A stretch of 64,000 nt of DNA from contig NZ_RZMX01000001.1 in assembly GCF_003992665.1 (NCBI RefSeq), forward strand, positions 62,001 through 126,000, in the 5' to 3' direction. This DNA comes from Pelagibacterium montanilacus. GTDB taxonomy: Bacteria; Pseudomonadota; Alphaproteobacteria; Rhizobiales; Devosiaceae. Positions 38,201-46,508 of the stretch are shown here, piece by piece (positions within the stretch are counted from its first letter, which is position 1; the number at the start of each line of letters is the position of its first letter). Below the pieces are notes generated by a model. That model had not been told where the DNA came from. It was given only the letters and a program-made list of their open reading frames with translations, and searched no databases. The position numbers were made by a program, and so were the translations under genes.

Positions 38201-39229
38201 ATGGCACTCGTCCGCGGCCGCGCTTCGTCGGAACGTCCCAGCTTCTGGCCGGGTTATGTCGATGCCCTGTCCAGCCTCCTGCTGGTCATCATCTTTCTGC
38301 TTTCGATATTCATGATCGCCCAGTTCTTCCTCAATCAGGAAATTCTGGGCCGGGACAACGCGCTTCAACGCCTCAACGCCCAGGTCGCCGAGTTGAGCCA
38401 ATTGCTCCAGCTCGAGCGGGCTGCCGCGTCCGAGCTCGAACTGACAATCGCCTCGCTGGGCAGCGCGCTGGAGACTACCGAGGCTGAGCGCGATTCGCTC
38501 GAGGACCAACTGGCCGGAATCGGCTCGGGGCTCGATGATTCCGAAGCCCAGATCGCCGGGCTCGAATCAGAGCTCGCCGATGAGCAGGATCTGTCACGGG
38601 AGGCTCAGGCGCAGGTGGCGCTGCTCAACCGGCAATTGGCCGCCCTGCGCCAACAGATCGGCGCACTCGAAGCCGCGCTTGACGCCTCCGAGCTTCGCGA
38701 CCAGGAAAGCCGCACCCAGATTTCCGACCTCGGACGCCGGCTCAATGTGGCTCTGGCCCAACGCGTTCAGGACCTGTCGCGATATCGCTCGGACTTTTTC
38801 GGACGGCTGCGTGAAATCCTCGAGGGCCGCTCGGACGTTCAGGTGGTGGGCGACCGCTTCGTATTCCAGTCCGAGGTTCTTTTTGGCGCAGGCCAGGCGG
38901 AAATCTCCACGGAAGGCGAAGATCAGATCGCCCAGCTTGCCCAGGCTATCCTGGAGCTGGAAAGCGAAATCCCAGCCGAGATTCCCTGGGTGCTGCGCAT
39001 TGACGGCCACACGGACCGCCGCCCCATCTCAACTCCGCAATTCCCATCGAACTGGGAGCTCTCGGCCGCCCGCGCCATCTCGGTGGCCAAGCTTCTCGTG
39101 GAACAGGGCGTGCCGCCCAACCGGCTGCTTGCTGCCGGCTTTGGTGAATTCGCCCCGCTCGATCCGGGCGACAATGACGACGCCTATCGCCGCAACCGCC
39201 GGATCGAGTTCAAGCTGACAGAAGCCTGA
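38201..39229 (+). CDS. OmpA/MotB-like peptidoglycan-binding membrane protein
   Basis: 342 residues. One N-terminal helix (about 21-44: ALSSLLLVIIFLLSIFMIAQ) preceded by a basic tail is followed by a long coiled coil (about 55-205). The C-terminal OmpA-like domain shows FQSEVLFGAGQAEIS, LRIDGHTDRRP and NWELSAARAISVAKLL with GFGEFAP and RRNRRIEFKL. The topology equals MotB. The Asp of VDALSSLLLVI at the helix start may be the ion-carrying residue. Translation follows the MotA-like gene by 9 bp with AGGGAG upstream. Confidence 0.88.
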   Translation: MALVRGRASSERPSFWPGYVDALSSLLLVIIFLLSIFMIAQFFLNQEILGRDNALQRLNAQVAELSQLLQLERAAASELELTIASLGSALETTEAERDSLEDQLAGIGSGLDDSEAQIAGLESELADEQDLSREAQAQVALLNRQLAALRQQIGALEAALDASELRDQESRTQISDLGRRLNVALAQRVQDLSRYRSDFFGRLREILEGRSDVQVVGDRFVFQSEVLFGAGQAEISTEGEDQIAQLAQAILELESEIPAEIPWVLRIDGHTDRRPISTPQFPSNWELSAARAISVAKLLVEQGVPPNRLLAAGFGEFAPLDPGDNDDAYRRNRRIEFKLTEA

Positions 39230-39266
39230 GGCAAGATTGGGATACGGGAGGGCTGCCCGCCGCCCC

Positions 39267-41084
39267 TCAGACGGCCTCGGCTGCCGCGAGGCGGAACTGC
39301 AGGCGGGCCAGTTCGGCATAACGACCGCCCTTGCGCACCAGCTGATCGTGGGTTCCCTGGTCGATCAGGCGCCCCTTCTCGAGAACGAGGATGCGGTCGG
39401 CATTGCGGATCGTCGCCAGCCGGTGCGCGATCACCAGCGTTGTCCGGCCCGCCATGAGGCGCTCGAGCGCCTTTTGCACCAGATGCTCGCTCTGAGCGTC
39501 GAGCGCGCTGGTGGCTTCGTCGAGGAGCAGAATGGGCGCGTCCTTGAGCAGCGCCCGAGCGATGGCCACACGCTGCTTCTGTCCCCCCGAAAGCATGACA
39601 CCACGTTCGCCGACCACCGTGTCGAACCCATCAGGCATAGGGGTAACGAATTCTGTGACGAGCGCCGCCTCGGCGGCGGCCCTGATCTCGTCCATGGTCG
39701 CCGAAGGGCGCCCGAACCGGATATTGTCCGCGATAGTGCCGGCAAAGATCACCGGCTCCTGGTCCACCGAGGCGATCCTGCGGCGCAGTTGAGCCGGATC
39801 GGCATCGCGCACGTCGACGCCATCGACCGTGATCGTACCGGTCCGCACGTCATAGAACCGTTGCACCAGCGCAAAGACCGTCGACTTGCCCGCGCCTGAC
39901 GCCCCCACGAGCGCAACCGTCTCGCCCGGGGAAACCGCAAAGCTCAGCCCTTCGAGTATCGGCGCGCCGGTGCGCGAAAGATAAGTAAAATCCACGCCCT
40001 CGAAGGCGAGGCTCCCCCGCGCCGGCTCGGGAAGTGCGATGGGGTCGGACCTGACAGGAAGTCCGGGTTCGGTGTCGAGCAACTCGATCAGCCGTTCGGT
40101 GGCGCCCGCCACCTGCTGAAGCGTACCCATCAGATCGCTCATATTGGTCAGAGCGCTCGTCGCGATCACCGCATAGATCGCGAACTGTGTGAGCTCGCCC
40201 ACGGTGAAGGTGCCGTTAAAGACCGAGAGACTGCCCCACCACACCAGCGCGACGAGCGCACACATGGCCACGAACATCACGAGCCCGATCAGCAGCGAGC
40301 GGGCCAGAAGCCGAGAGAGCTCTGCCTTGTAGCTGGCCTCGGCGAAACGGGAAAACAGCCGGCGCTGCTCGTTTTCCTGAACGAAGGATTTGATGGTCTT
40401 GACCGAGGACAAGGCCTCGGTGGCCATGGCCGAGAGGTCGGCCAGCGAATCCTGGGTCAGCCGCGACACCCGCCGCATGCGCCTGCCCATATAGACCAGC
40501 GGCAGAACCATCACCGGAATGACAGCGATCACTCCGGCGGCGAGCTGAAAATTGGTCAGAAACATCATCCCCACCGCGCCGACCAGCAGGATCAGCGAGC
40601 GCAGGGCGAGCGACGCGGACGAGCCTATGGCCTGGCGGATAGTGGCCACATCGGCATTGAGCCGCGAGGTGAGATCCCCCACCCTGTTGGTGTCAAAAAA
40701 CGTCGCATCCAGCGTCAGCAGATGGTCAAACACCGAGCCGCGCAGATCCGCGATCACCCGCTCCCCGATGACCGAGATGAAATAAAAGCGCGCCGCAGCC
40801 GCAACTGCCATGACCAGCCCGATCAGAACGATCAGCCAGGCATAGCCCGCAACCACCTCGAGATTGGACTGCACGAACCCGTCATCAATGAACCCGCCGG
40901 CCAGATAGGGGATCGAGAGCGAGGCCACCGCAGCGACCACCAGGAAGACGATGGTGAGCGTAAGCCGCACGGGATAGCGCAGCAGGAAGGGAACCAGCCG
41001 GCGCAATGGCTTGAGTTGAGGGGGACGATCCGCTGACGCGAGCGTGCGGGTCTGCTCTTGTGGGTCTTGTTCGGTATCCGACAT
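39267..41084 (-). CDS. ABC exporter, fused permease-ATPase (ABCB/MsbA-like)
   Basis: 605 residues. Six membrane helices (about 30-310) are followed by a nucleotide-binding domain with Walker A GASGAGKST, Q-loop VDQEPVIFAGT, signature MLSGGQKQR, Walker B ILLLDEATSALD, and the switch His in VIAHRLATI. The domain order and size are those of half-transporter exporters that act as homodimers in lipid or drug export. The substrate is unknown. It is convergent with the OmpA-like gene. Confidence 0.92.
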   Translation of the reverse strand: MSDTEQDPQEQTRTLASADRPPQLKPLRRLVPFLLRYPVRLTLTIVFLVVAAVASLSIPYLAGGFIDDGFVQSNLEVVAGYAWLIVLIGLVMAVAAAARFYFISVIGERVIADLRGSVFDHLLTLDATFFDTNRVGDLTSRLNADVATIRQAIGSSASLALRSLILLVGAVGMMFLTNFQLAAGVIAVIPVMVLPLVYMGRRMRRVSRLTQDSLADLSAMATEALSSVKTIKSFVQENEQRRLFSRFAEASYKAELSRLLARSLLIGLVMFVAMCALVALVWWGSLSVFNGTFTVGELTQFAIYAVIATSALTNMSDLMGTLQQVAGATERLIELLDTEPGLPVRSDPIALPEPARGSLAFEGVDFTYLSRTGAPILEGLSFAVSPGETVALVGASGAGKSTVFALVQRFYDVRTGTITVDGVDVRDADPAQLRRRIASVDQEPVIFAGTIADNIRFGRPSATMDEIRAAAEAALVTEFVTPMPDGFDTVVGERGVMLSGGQKQRVAIARALLKDAPILLLDEATSALDAQSEHLVQKALERLMAGRTTLVIAHRLATIRNADRILVLEKGRLIDQGTHDQLVRKGGRYAELARLQFRLAAAEAV

Positions 41085-41181
41085 GCGCTCGCAGTGCCCG
41101 GGGGCGGTTGCTGTTGGGCCTAGATAGGCCCCTCCAGCCCAGCCCGCAACCCGTCAGTTGCCAGAGCTGGGGGTCACGGTG

Positions 41182-42153
41182 TCACAGACCTTGCCCAGCG
41201 CCCTCGTCGAGCCAGGCGATCTCTTGGGGCGTCAGAACGATATCGGTTGCCGACAGCGAGTCCTCGAGTTCGGCAACCGACCGGGGACCGATCAGCGGCA
41301 GCACCGAAAACGCCTGGTTGAGGCAATAGGCCAGCGCGATGTGGATCGGGCTTCGGCCCAGCCTGTCCGCCAGGGCCAGGGCGCGCTCGCGCCGGGCGAA
41401 ATTGGCCTCGGAATACCAGCAGCGCACCAGCTCGGCATCCTCGAGCCGGTCGCGCCCCGCCCGATCCGTGAAAAAGCCGCGCGCCTGGCTGGACCAGGCC
41501 AGATTGACGATGCCCGTTTCCGAAAGCCAGCGCCCCCATAGCGGGCTGCGCGCCGACACACATCCCGGCCAGACCGGATCGACCATCTCGGCGAGGGAGA
41601 AATTATTCGAAAGGACCCCCGGCAGCCTCTTGCCCGACGCGCGGGCATAGGCGATCGCCTCGTCCATGCGTTCGCGGGTCCAGTTCGAGCCACCGAATGG
41701 GCCCCTGATTCGCCCGGCCGATACCTGTGCATCCATGGCATCGACGAACTCGCCGACGGGGACAGCCGGATTGTCGCGATGCATCAGATAAACGTCGACA
41801 TGGTCGGTCTGAAGCCGCGCGAGGCTTTCATCGAGCTGCGCGGAAATCACTTCGGGATAGGTATAGGGAGAATGAGCACCCTTGCCGATCACCACCACCT
41901 CCGACCGCACGCCCCGCTCGGCCATCCATTGGCCCAAAATCGCTTCGGTCCGACCCTCGCCATAGATGTGCGCGGTATCGAGCACGGTTCCGCCCCGCGC
42001 GAGGAAGCCATCGAGAATAGGCGCGGCGTCGGCCAGCGATTCGAACGCTTCGAATCCCAGCGCCACGCGCGAGACGGGCTTTTCGATACCTCGAACCGCG
42101 GGCGTTCTCACCGGGCCATTGGCGATGTTTGGGTGCGCGCTTTGCTGTGCCAT
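41182..42153 (-). CDS. Aldo/keto reductase
   Basis: 323 residues. The AKR tetrad is visible: Asp in VLDTAHIYGEG, the Tyr of the same segment, Lys in VVIGKGAH and His in VYLMHRDNP. A C-terminal VLPLIGPRSVAELEDSL is the NADPH phosphate-binding loop. It reduces carbonyl compounds; the substrate is not predictable. Downstream of the histidine kinase on the same strand with 57 bp between, and preceded by a large hairpin that includes its GGAGG ribosome-binding site. Confidence 0.92.
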   Translation of the reverse strand: MAQQSAHPNIANGPVRTPAVRGIEKPVSRVALGFEAFESLADAAPILDGFLARGGTVLDTAHIYGEGRTEAILGQWMAERGVRSEVVVIGKGAHSPYTYPEVISAQLDESLARLQTDHVDVYLMHRDNPAVPVGEFVDAMDAQVSAGRIRGPFGGSNWTRERMDEAIAYARASGKRLPGVLSNNFSLAEMVDPVWPGCVSARSPLWGRWLSETGIVNLAWSSQARGFFTDRAGRDRLEDAELVRCWYSEANFARRERALALADRLGRSPIHIALAYCLNQAFSVLPLIGPRSVAELEDSLSATDIVLTPQEIAWLDEGAGQGL

Positions 42154-42190
42154 GGTGCATCCTCCGGTTGTCCCGGAAGTCTTGCACCAT
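42152..42190 (-). promoter_or_regulatory. Nested inverted repeat around the aldo/keto reductase start
   Basis: The outer arms ATGGTGCA and TGCACCAT are perfect 8-bp complements; an inner stem CTTCCGG/CCGGAGG (one G-T pair) lies inside. On the minus strand the inner arm contains the GGAGG ribosome-binding site and the outer arm the start codon. It may be an RNA hairpin that limits translation, or an operator. Confidence 0.5.
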
Positions 42191-42210
42191 GACGTACGGC
42201 GATCAAACCG

Positions 42211-44019
42211 CTAGTTTTCAAGCGACCTGGTCGGAACCCGCATCGTAAAGACCAGACCTTGTGGTCTCCACTCGTGCTCGATCTGGGCGGCGAGTTGCGC
42301 GGCGGCAGCACGGCGGGACATGGCGGTGCCGAATCCCTGCCGGGTCGGAGCCCCATCTATGACCGGCCCTCCCCGCTCGGACCACACGATCCGCACGTCA
42401 TCGGTTCCTGACACGCAATCGACCGTGATCCGTCCACCCGGATTGGACAATGCTCCGTATTTGATCGCATTCGTCGCCAGTTCATGGAAGACCAGCGCCA
42501 GCGTCGTGGCCGCATTGGGGCCGACACTCGTGTTCCCGCCCCTGACCTCGATCTGGTCCGCCTCGTCCTCGCGATAGGCGGCGAACAAGGTTTCAAACAG
42601 CCCCGCAATGGTATGGGACCCCTCCACGCCGCCGCTTGGCACCGTGGCCGGGCGCACGAATTCGTAGGCACGCGAGAGGGCCTCGATCCGCGCCCGCAGA
42701 AGGCCCGCGAACGGTGCGGCCTCGGGCATGGTGCGCGAGGACAGAGACACCAGGCTCATGATCAGCGTGAAGATGTTCTTGATCCGATGAGAAAGCTCCC
42801 GCGCGACCAGTTCGAGCTGCTCTTCGGCCGATTTCAGGTCGTGGATATCGGTGCAGGTTCCGAACCAGCGCTTGATGCGGCCATAGCCGTCCCTGACCGG
42901 CTGGGCGCGTCCGATCACCCAGCGATACTGGCCAGAACGGTGCCGAAGCCGGTACTCGATGTGATAAGGCTCGCCCGTTTCCAGCGAGTGCCGCCAGCGC
43001 GCCCAGGCCCGATCCTGATCGTCGGGATGAAACATGCCGCTCCACCCTTCCCCGTCGGTCGATCCTGCGGGAACGCCGGTGAACTCATACCAGCGCGAGT
43101 TGTAGTAGTCGTGGAACCCGTCGGGGCGCGTGGACCAGATCATCTGGTCGATCGAATTGACGATGGCCTCGAACTTGGCCTCCGATTCCCGCCATGCCTC
43201 CTCGACCTTCTTACGATCGGAGATGTCAAAGACCATGCCGGGAAAGCGCACCGGATGGCCTTTGCCGTCCTGGATGCAGCGCCCGCGCGCAAAGACCCAG
43301 CGCATCTTCTTGTCATAGCCGATGCAACGGTATTCCTCGGCGAACTCGGAGTTCTTGGCGATCGCGTCCTCTATCCGCTCGGACACCCGATGACGGTCGT
43401 CGGGATGGATGCCATCAAGGAAGGCCGAAATCGGCGGATTTGTATCCGCGAGCGAGGGATCGATTCCAAAGAGCGAGGTAAAAGTGGCATCGGCGTAGAC
43501 GTGGTCGTTGACCAGATCCCAGTCCCAAATGCCGACCCCGCGCGCCGCTTCCAGCGCCATGCGCAGGCGCTCTTCGCTTTCTTCCAGCAGCGCTTCGGTG
43601 CGCCTCTGTTCGGTGACATCCGAGAACGAGACGATAAAGCCATCGCCTGCCGGATGAGCGGCAGCACGGAAGATCGCGTCGAGGTGCTCGTGGGCGTAGG
43701 TGAATTCGCTGCTCCAGCGCTCGCGCGTCTCGGTGACCGCACGATAGGCGTCGAAGAGACCAGCCTCACGGTTGCCCGGGAGCTTGTCGAGCAGCTTGGC
43801 ACCCAAAAACCATGACCGTGGCCGCCCCAGGAGGGTTTCAGCCATCTCATTGGCATGGGTCCAGCGGAAGTCGACGATCCGGCCGCCCTCGTCCCGAACG
43901 CTCTCGAAAATCATCACGGCATCAGATGCAGCATCGATCACCGATTGCAGCATGCCTGCTGCATCGTCCGCCGCTCTGCGCGTCCTGACATCGGCCTCAT
44001 GTCGGGCCCTATCGGTCAT
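42211..44019 (-). CDS. HWE-family sensor histidine kinase with three PAS domains
   Basis: 602 residues from the ATG at 44019; a TTG further upstream is possible. No membrane helix is visible, so it is a soluble sensor. PAS1 about 23-136, PAS2 151-268, PAS3 281-396. The dimerisation domain has ELSHRIKNIF with phospho-His411, then HELATNAIKYGALSN and the W-x-E motif WSERGGP that define HWE kinases. A LOV Cys motif (NCRFLQ) is absent. The divergent Crp-type gene is a possible genetic partner; no response regulator is adjacent. Confidence 0.9.
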   Translation of the reverse strand: MTDRARHEADVRTRRAADDAAGMLQSVIDAASDAVMIFESVRDEGGRIVDFRWTHANEMAETLLGRPRSWFLGAKLLDKLPGNREAGLFDAYRAVTETRERWSSEFTYAHEHLDAIFRAAAHPAGDGFIVSFSDVTEQRRTEALLEESEERLRMALEAARGVGIWDWDLVNDHVYADATFTSLFGIDPSLADTNPPISAFLDGIHPDDRHRVSERIEDAIAKNSEFAEEYRCIGYDKKMRWVFARGRCIQDGKGHPVRFPGMVFDISDRKKVEEAWRESEAKFEAIVNSIDQMIWSTRPDGFHDYYNSRWYEFTGVPAGSTDGEGWSGMFHPDDQDRAWARWRHSLETGEPYHIEYRLRHRSGQYRWVIGRAQPVRDGYGRIKRWFGTCTDIHDLKSAEEQLELVARELSHRIKNIFTLIMSLVSLSSRTMPEAAPFAGLLRARIEALSRAYEFVRPATVPSGGVEGSHTIAGLFETLFAAYREDEADQIEVRGGNTSVGPNAATTLALVFHELATNAIKYGALSNPGGRITVDCVSGTDDVRIVWSERGGPVIDGAPTRQGFGTAMSRRAAAAQLAAQIEHEWRPQGLVFTMRVPTRSLEN

Positions 44020-44235
44020 GTGTTGTATCCGCCTGATCGCCATGCGGGACTGCTGCGCCTGGTGTTGCAGACGGCAGGCCCTGGAACTCTCGCGCCGTGC
44101 CCGCCCCGCACCGCTGCTCAATGTTCAGTTCTAGACATAATCGTTCCCAGTGTCCGTCCACAAGTGAACATTTGAGCTCGAACAGCGTAGAAAGATTGTT
44201 TTGGGCCTCTGTCGCGCACCATGAAAGGATCGCCA

Positions 44236-45003
44236 ATGCCAAGCTCGGGAAGCCATGAACCGGGGAACAACCTTCTTGCGGCGTTGCGCCCCAGCGACCG
44301 GGCGATCATCGACCCCCTGCTTCAGGACTGGCAGGCCGAGGCCGGCACCATTCTCTACGAGAAGGGAGACTCGGTCAGATACGCATATTTTCCCAGAGGC
44401 CACAGCCTCGTCTCCCATTTGGTGGTTCTCGAGGAAGGACGCACCGCAGAGACCGCCATGATCGGCCGCGAAGGCGCGCTGGGCGGCATTGTGAGCCAGG
44501 GGCATGTGCCGGCCTTCGCGCGCGCCGATGTCCGCCTCGGAGGCATGTTCTACCGCATAGCTCTGACCGATCTTGAGGAGGCAAAGGCCAGCTCTCTCAC
44601 CCTGCGCCATCTCTTTGCCCGCTATGCCGACTGCCTGATGGCCCAGATCTTCCAATCGGTTGCCTGCAGCGCCATGCACTCGATCGAACAGCGCACTGCC
44701 AAATGGCTGATCGCGGCGACCGGCCGCTCGGGCGAGCAGAGCCTGCCCATCACCCAGGAGGAACTCGCCGCCATGCTCGGGGTTGGGCGCTCCTATATCA
44801 GCCGCACCCTGGGCGGGCTCAAGGCCCGCAACATCATCACGCTGGCCCGCGGTCGCCTCACGGTTATCGACCCCAAGGCACTGCATGGCCTCGAGTGCGA
44901 GTGCAACGCAACGGTCTGCGGACATTTCGAAGAGGTGCTGGCCGGGGTCTATCCCGAGGCCAATGGACACGGAAAGGCCTGGGGAAAAAGCGCTGCCGTC
45001 TGA
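44236..45003 (+). CDS. Crp/Fnr-family transcriptional regulator
   Basis: 255 residues from the ATG at 44236 (AAGGA upstream); an ATG at 44221 is an alternative. The N-terminal cyclic-nucleotide-binding-like beta roll has GTILYEKGDSVRYAYFPRG. The C-terminal winged helix is ITQEELAAMLGVGRSYISRTLGGL, with recognition helix at RSYISRTL. No Fnr-type N-terminal Cys cluster exists, but the C-terminal tail has a CECNATVC group that could bind metal. It is divergent from the HWE kinase gene over 216 bp. Confidence 0.88.
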   Translation: MPSSGSHEPGNNLLAALRPSDRAIIDPLLQDWQAEAGTILYEKGDSVRYAYFPRGHSLVSHLVVLEEGRTAETAMIGREGALGGIVSQGHVPAFARADVRLGGMFYRIALTDLEEAKASSLTLRHLFARYADCLMAQIFQSVACSAMHSIEQRTAKWLIAATGRSGEQSLPITQEELAAMLGVGRSYISRTLGGLKARNIITLARGRLTVIDPKALHGLECECNATVCGHFEEVLAGVYPEANGHGKAWGKSAAV

Positions 45004-45125
45004 AGCATCGGCCAAGTGATTCACGGGCCTTGCGTTGGCACGCGCCTTTGGGTACAAGGCTGCAACTTTTGTGCGATACCACAAGTCCGGGCGCTTATGC
45101 GCCCGTTTGATTTAGGGCCCCGACC

Positions 45126-45350
45126 ATGAAAAAAGATATCCATCCCGACTACCATTTCATCACCGTAGTGATGACGGACGGCACCGAGTACCAGACGCGT
45201 TCCACCTATGGAAGCGATGGGGACACGCTGCAGCTCGACATCGACCCCAAGACCCATCCGGCCTGGACCGGCGGTTCGGGGCGCCTTGTGGACCGCGGCG
45301 GCCGCGTTTCGCGCTTCAAGGAAAAGTTCAAGGGCATCCTGGGCTCATAA
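45126..45350 (+). CDS. rpmE: 50S ribosomal protein L31
   Basis: 74 residues. The sequence [20 protein letters not shown] and [21 protein letters not shown] is typical of L31 of alphaproteobacteria. The zinc-binding Cys residues of the C+ type are missing, so it is a C- form that does not need zinc. A strong terminator follows 30 bp after the stop. Confidence 0.95.
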   Translation: MKKDIHPDYHFITVVMTDGTEYQTRSTYGSDGDTLQLDIDPKTHPAWTGGSGRLVDRGGRVSRFKEKFKGILGS

Positions 45351-45379
45351 GCCCCGCTCAAGGGGTGTGCTCGATCGAA

Positions 45380-45403
45380 CCCGGCGTCCGCGCCGGGTTT
45401 TTT
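45380..45403 (+). terminator. Intrinsic terminator after rpmE
   Basis: CCCGGCG-TCCG-CGCCGGG stem-loop followed by six T. Confidence 0.92.
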
Positions 45404-45423
45404 CTGTTCTGCACAAGAAGAGG

Positions 45424-45942
45424 TCAGCGGCCGAAAGCGGCTTTGAGGCGATCGAGCTGCGCGTTGACCGCATTTTCCGCCGCGGGCATGGCGGTTGCGC
45501 CTTCGCCCTTTTCCGCCGATTCGAAGCGGGTCACCCGCTCGAACAGACTGTCGCCCCGGGCGATATAGGCAAGCATCCTCTCGGGCAGGGCTTCCCAGCC
45601 CGGACCGCCGCGCTCGGAGGGGAGCGCGGAGAATTTCACCTTCGCCTTTTCCTCGCGCGCCTGCTCGACGCTGAGCTCCCCGGCGCTGACCGCCCTGTGC
45701 AGCAGCAGCCAGGATGCGAGCTGCATCAAACGCGTGGTCAGGCGCATGCTCTCGGTGGCATAGACAAAGGAAGCCTCGCGCGGCAGCGCTTTGGCTTCAT
45801 CGCGCCCGTCTCCGTCCAGATAGGCGGCAACTTCCTCGATCAACCCCATGCCCTCATGATAGAGCGCATCAAAGCCTCCCGCCGCCATGCGGCGCGCGAT
45901 CAGAGAAATCGCCTTTCCCGAACTGCGGTCGTGCCCGTCCAA
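45424..45942 (-). CDS. DUF1465-family protein
   Basis: 172 residues, mostly helical, with the DUF1465 pattern FDALYHEGMGLIEEVAAYLDGDGRDEAKALPREASFVYATESMRLTTRLMQLASWLLLHRAV. (Segments: residues 24-43, then the ESMRLTTRLMQLASWLLL block.) The start is a TTG at 45942 with AAGGGA upstream; no ATG fits before residue 19. The family is restricted to alphaproteobacteria and located near rpmE; function is unknown, sometimes suggested to be linked to cell cycle. It is convergent with rpmE. Confidence 0.8.
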   Translation of the reverse strand: MDGHDRSSGKAISLIARRMAAGGFDALYHEGMGLIEEVAAYLDGDGRDEAKALPREASFVYATESMRLTTRLMQLASWLLLHRAVSAGELSVEQAREEKAKVKFSALPSERGGPGWEALPERMLAYIARGDSLFERVTRFESAEKGEGATAMPAAENAVNAQLDRLKAAFGR

Positions 45943-46058
45943 ACGGCCAAGTCCCTTCTGGTGTGAAACCTCAGAGAGTCACTCTAGAGCCTAATTGGCA
46001 AGAGGTCATTAACGCCGACAGCCCGGCAGGTCCATGCGCGCATCGGTCCCCGGAAAAG

Positions 46059-46140
46059 AAAAAAGAGCCGTCGCGAAACGGCTCTCGAAAGTTAACAGGG
46101 AGGCGTCAAACAGAGGGAAGGAACCGCTCTGAAAAACCCA
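46059..46140 (-). ncRNA. Candidate anti-Shine-Dalgarno small RNA (alpha-r14/mmgR-like)
   Basis: No reading frame here, but the minus strand shows three stem-loops in a row. The first is CAGAG...CTCTG (46111-46131) with CCUUCCC in its loop. The second is a weak GTT...AAC stem (46091-46111) with CCUCCC in the loop. The third is a terminator GAGCCGT/ACGGCTC with six T after it (46059-46084). Tandem CCUCC-type loops plus terminator are the hallmark of the alpha-r14/mmgR (suhB RNA, RF00519) family. Promoter candidates: TAAAAT at about 46184-46189. The 5' end is a guess; 46170-46180 is also possible. Confidence 0.55.
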
Positions 46141-46263
46141 GTAAAAACTGGATGAGGAAAATCTAACCCGATCAGGTTAATTTTAGCTTAATGCGACGCG
46201 CTTTCTTAACCCTGACAACTTGTGAACGTTTGGGTTGGACCCGCGGCGGGGCACCCGAGGGCT

Positions 46264-46446
46264 TCAAATCTTGAAGACCGATTCCGCCGCTTCACGGCCC
46301 GCAGCCTTGCGGACACGCTCGGCTTGCAGCCTTTCGATCTCCCCGCGCAACAGCGCGATGCGCTCGTCGATTTCATCCACCGACATGGTATCGAGCACCA
46401 TGCCGATCTCATGAAGGGCAGGCTTGCGCCGGACATCGTCTTCCAT
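46264..46446 (-). CDS. DUF1192-family small protein
   Basis: 60 residues from the ATG at 46446. The conserved block LDTMSVDEIDERIALLRGEI (residues 18-37) is the DUF1192 signature, followed by a short coiled coil ending in a hydrophobic tail SVFKI. The family is small, helical and conserved across alphaproteobacteria; function unknown. It is divergent from the quinone oxidoreductase, 62 bp between starts. The candidate sRNA lies downstream on the same strand. Confidence 0.85.
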   Translation of the reverse strand: MEDDVRRKPALHEIGMVLDTMSVDEIDERIALLRGEIERLQAERVRKAAGREAAESVFKI

Positions 46447-46508
46447 TGTTCTGGCCTCTGGTTCGCAACGGGCGAACCAGAGTCTGCACCAGCCGCCTGG
46501 AGAGGTCC

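Noticed and set aside
37184-39229. MotA/OmpA-like pair as a Zorya anti-phage system
   Set aside because: Zorya needs ZorC and ZorD or ZorE; downstream is a convergent ABC exporter and upstream suhB and efp. No defence genes are near.
44020-44235. EcfG-type stress promoter (GGAAC ... CGTT) before the HWE kinase
   Set aside because: GGAAC is present on the minus strand, but no CGTT occurs at 16-17 bp spacing.
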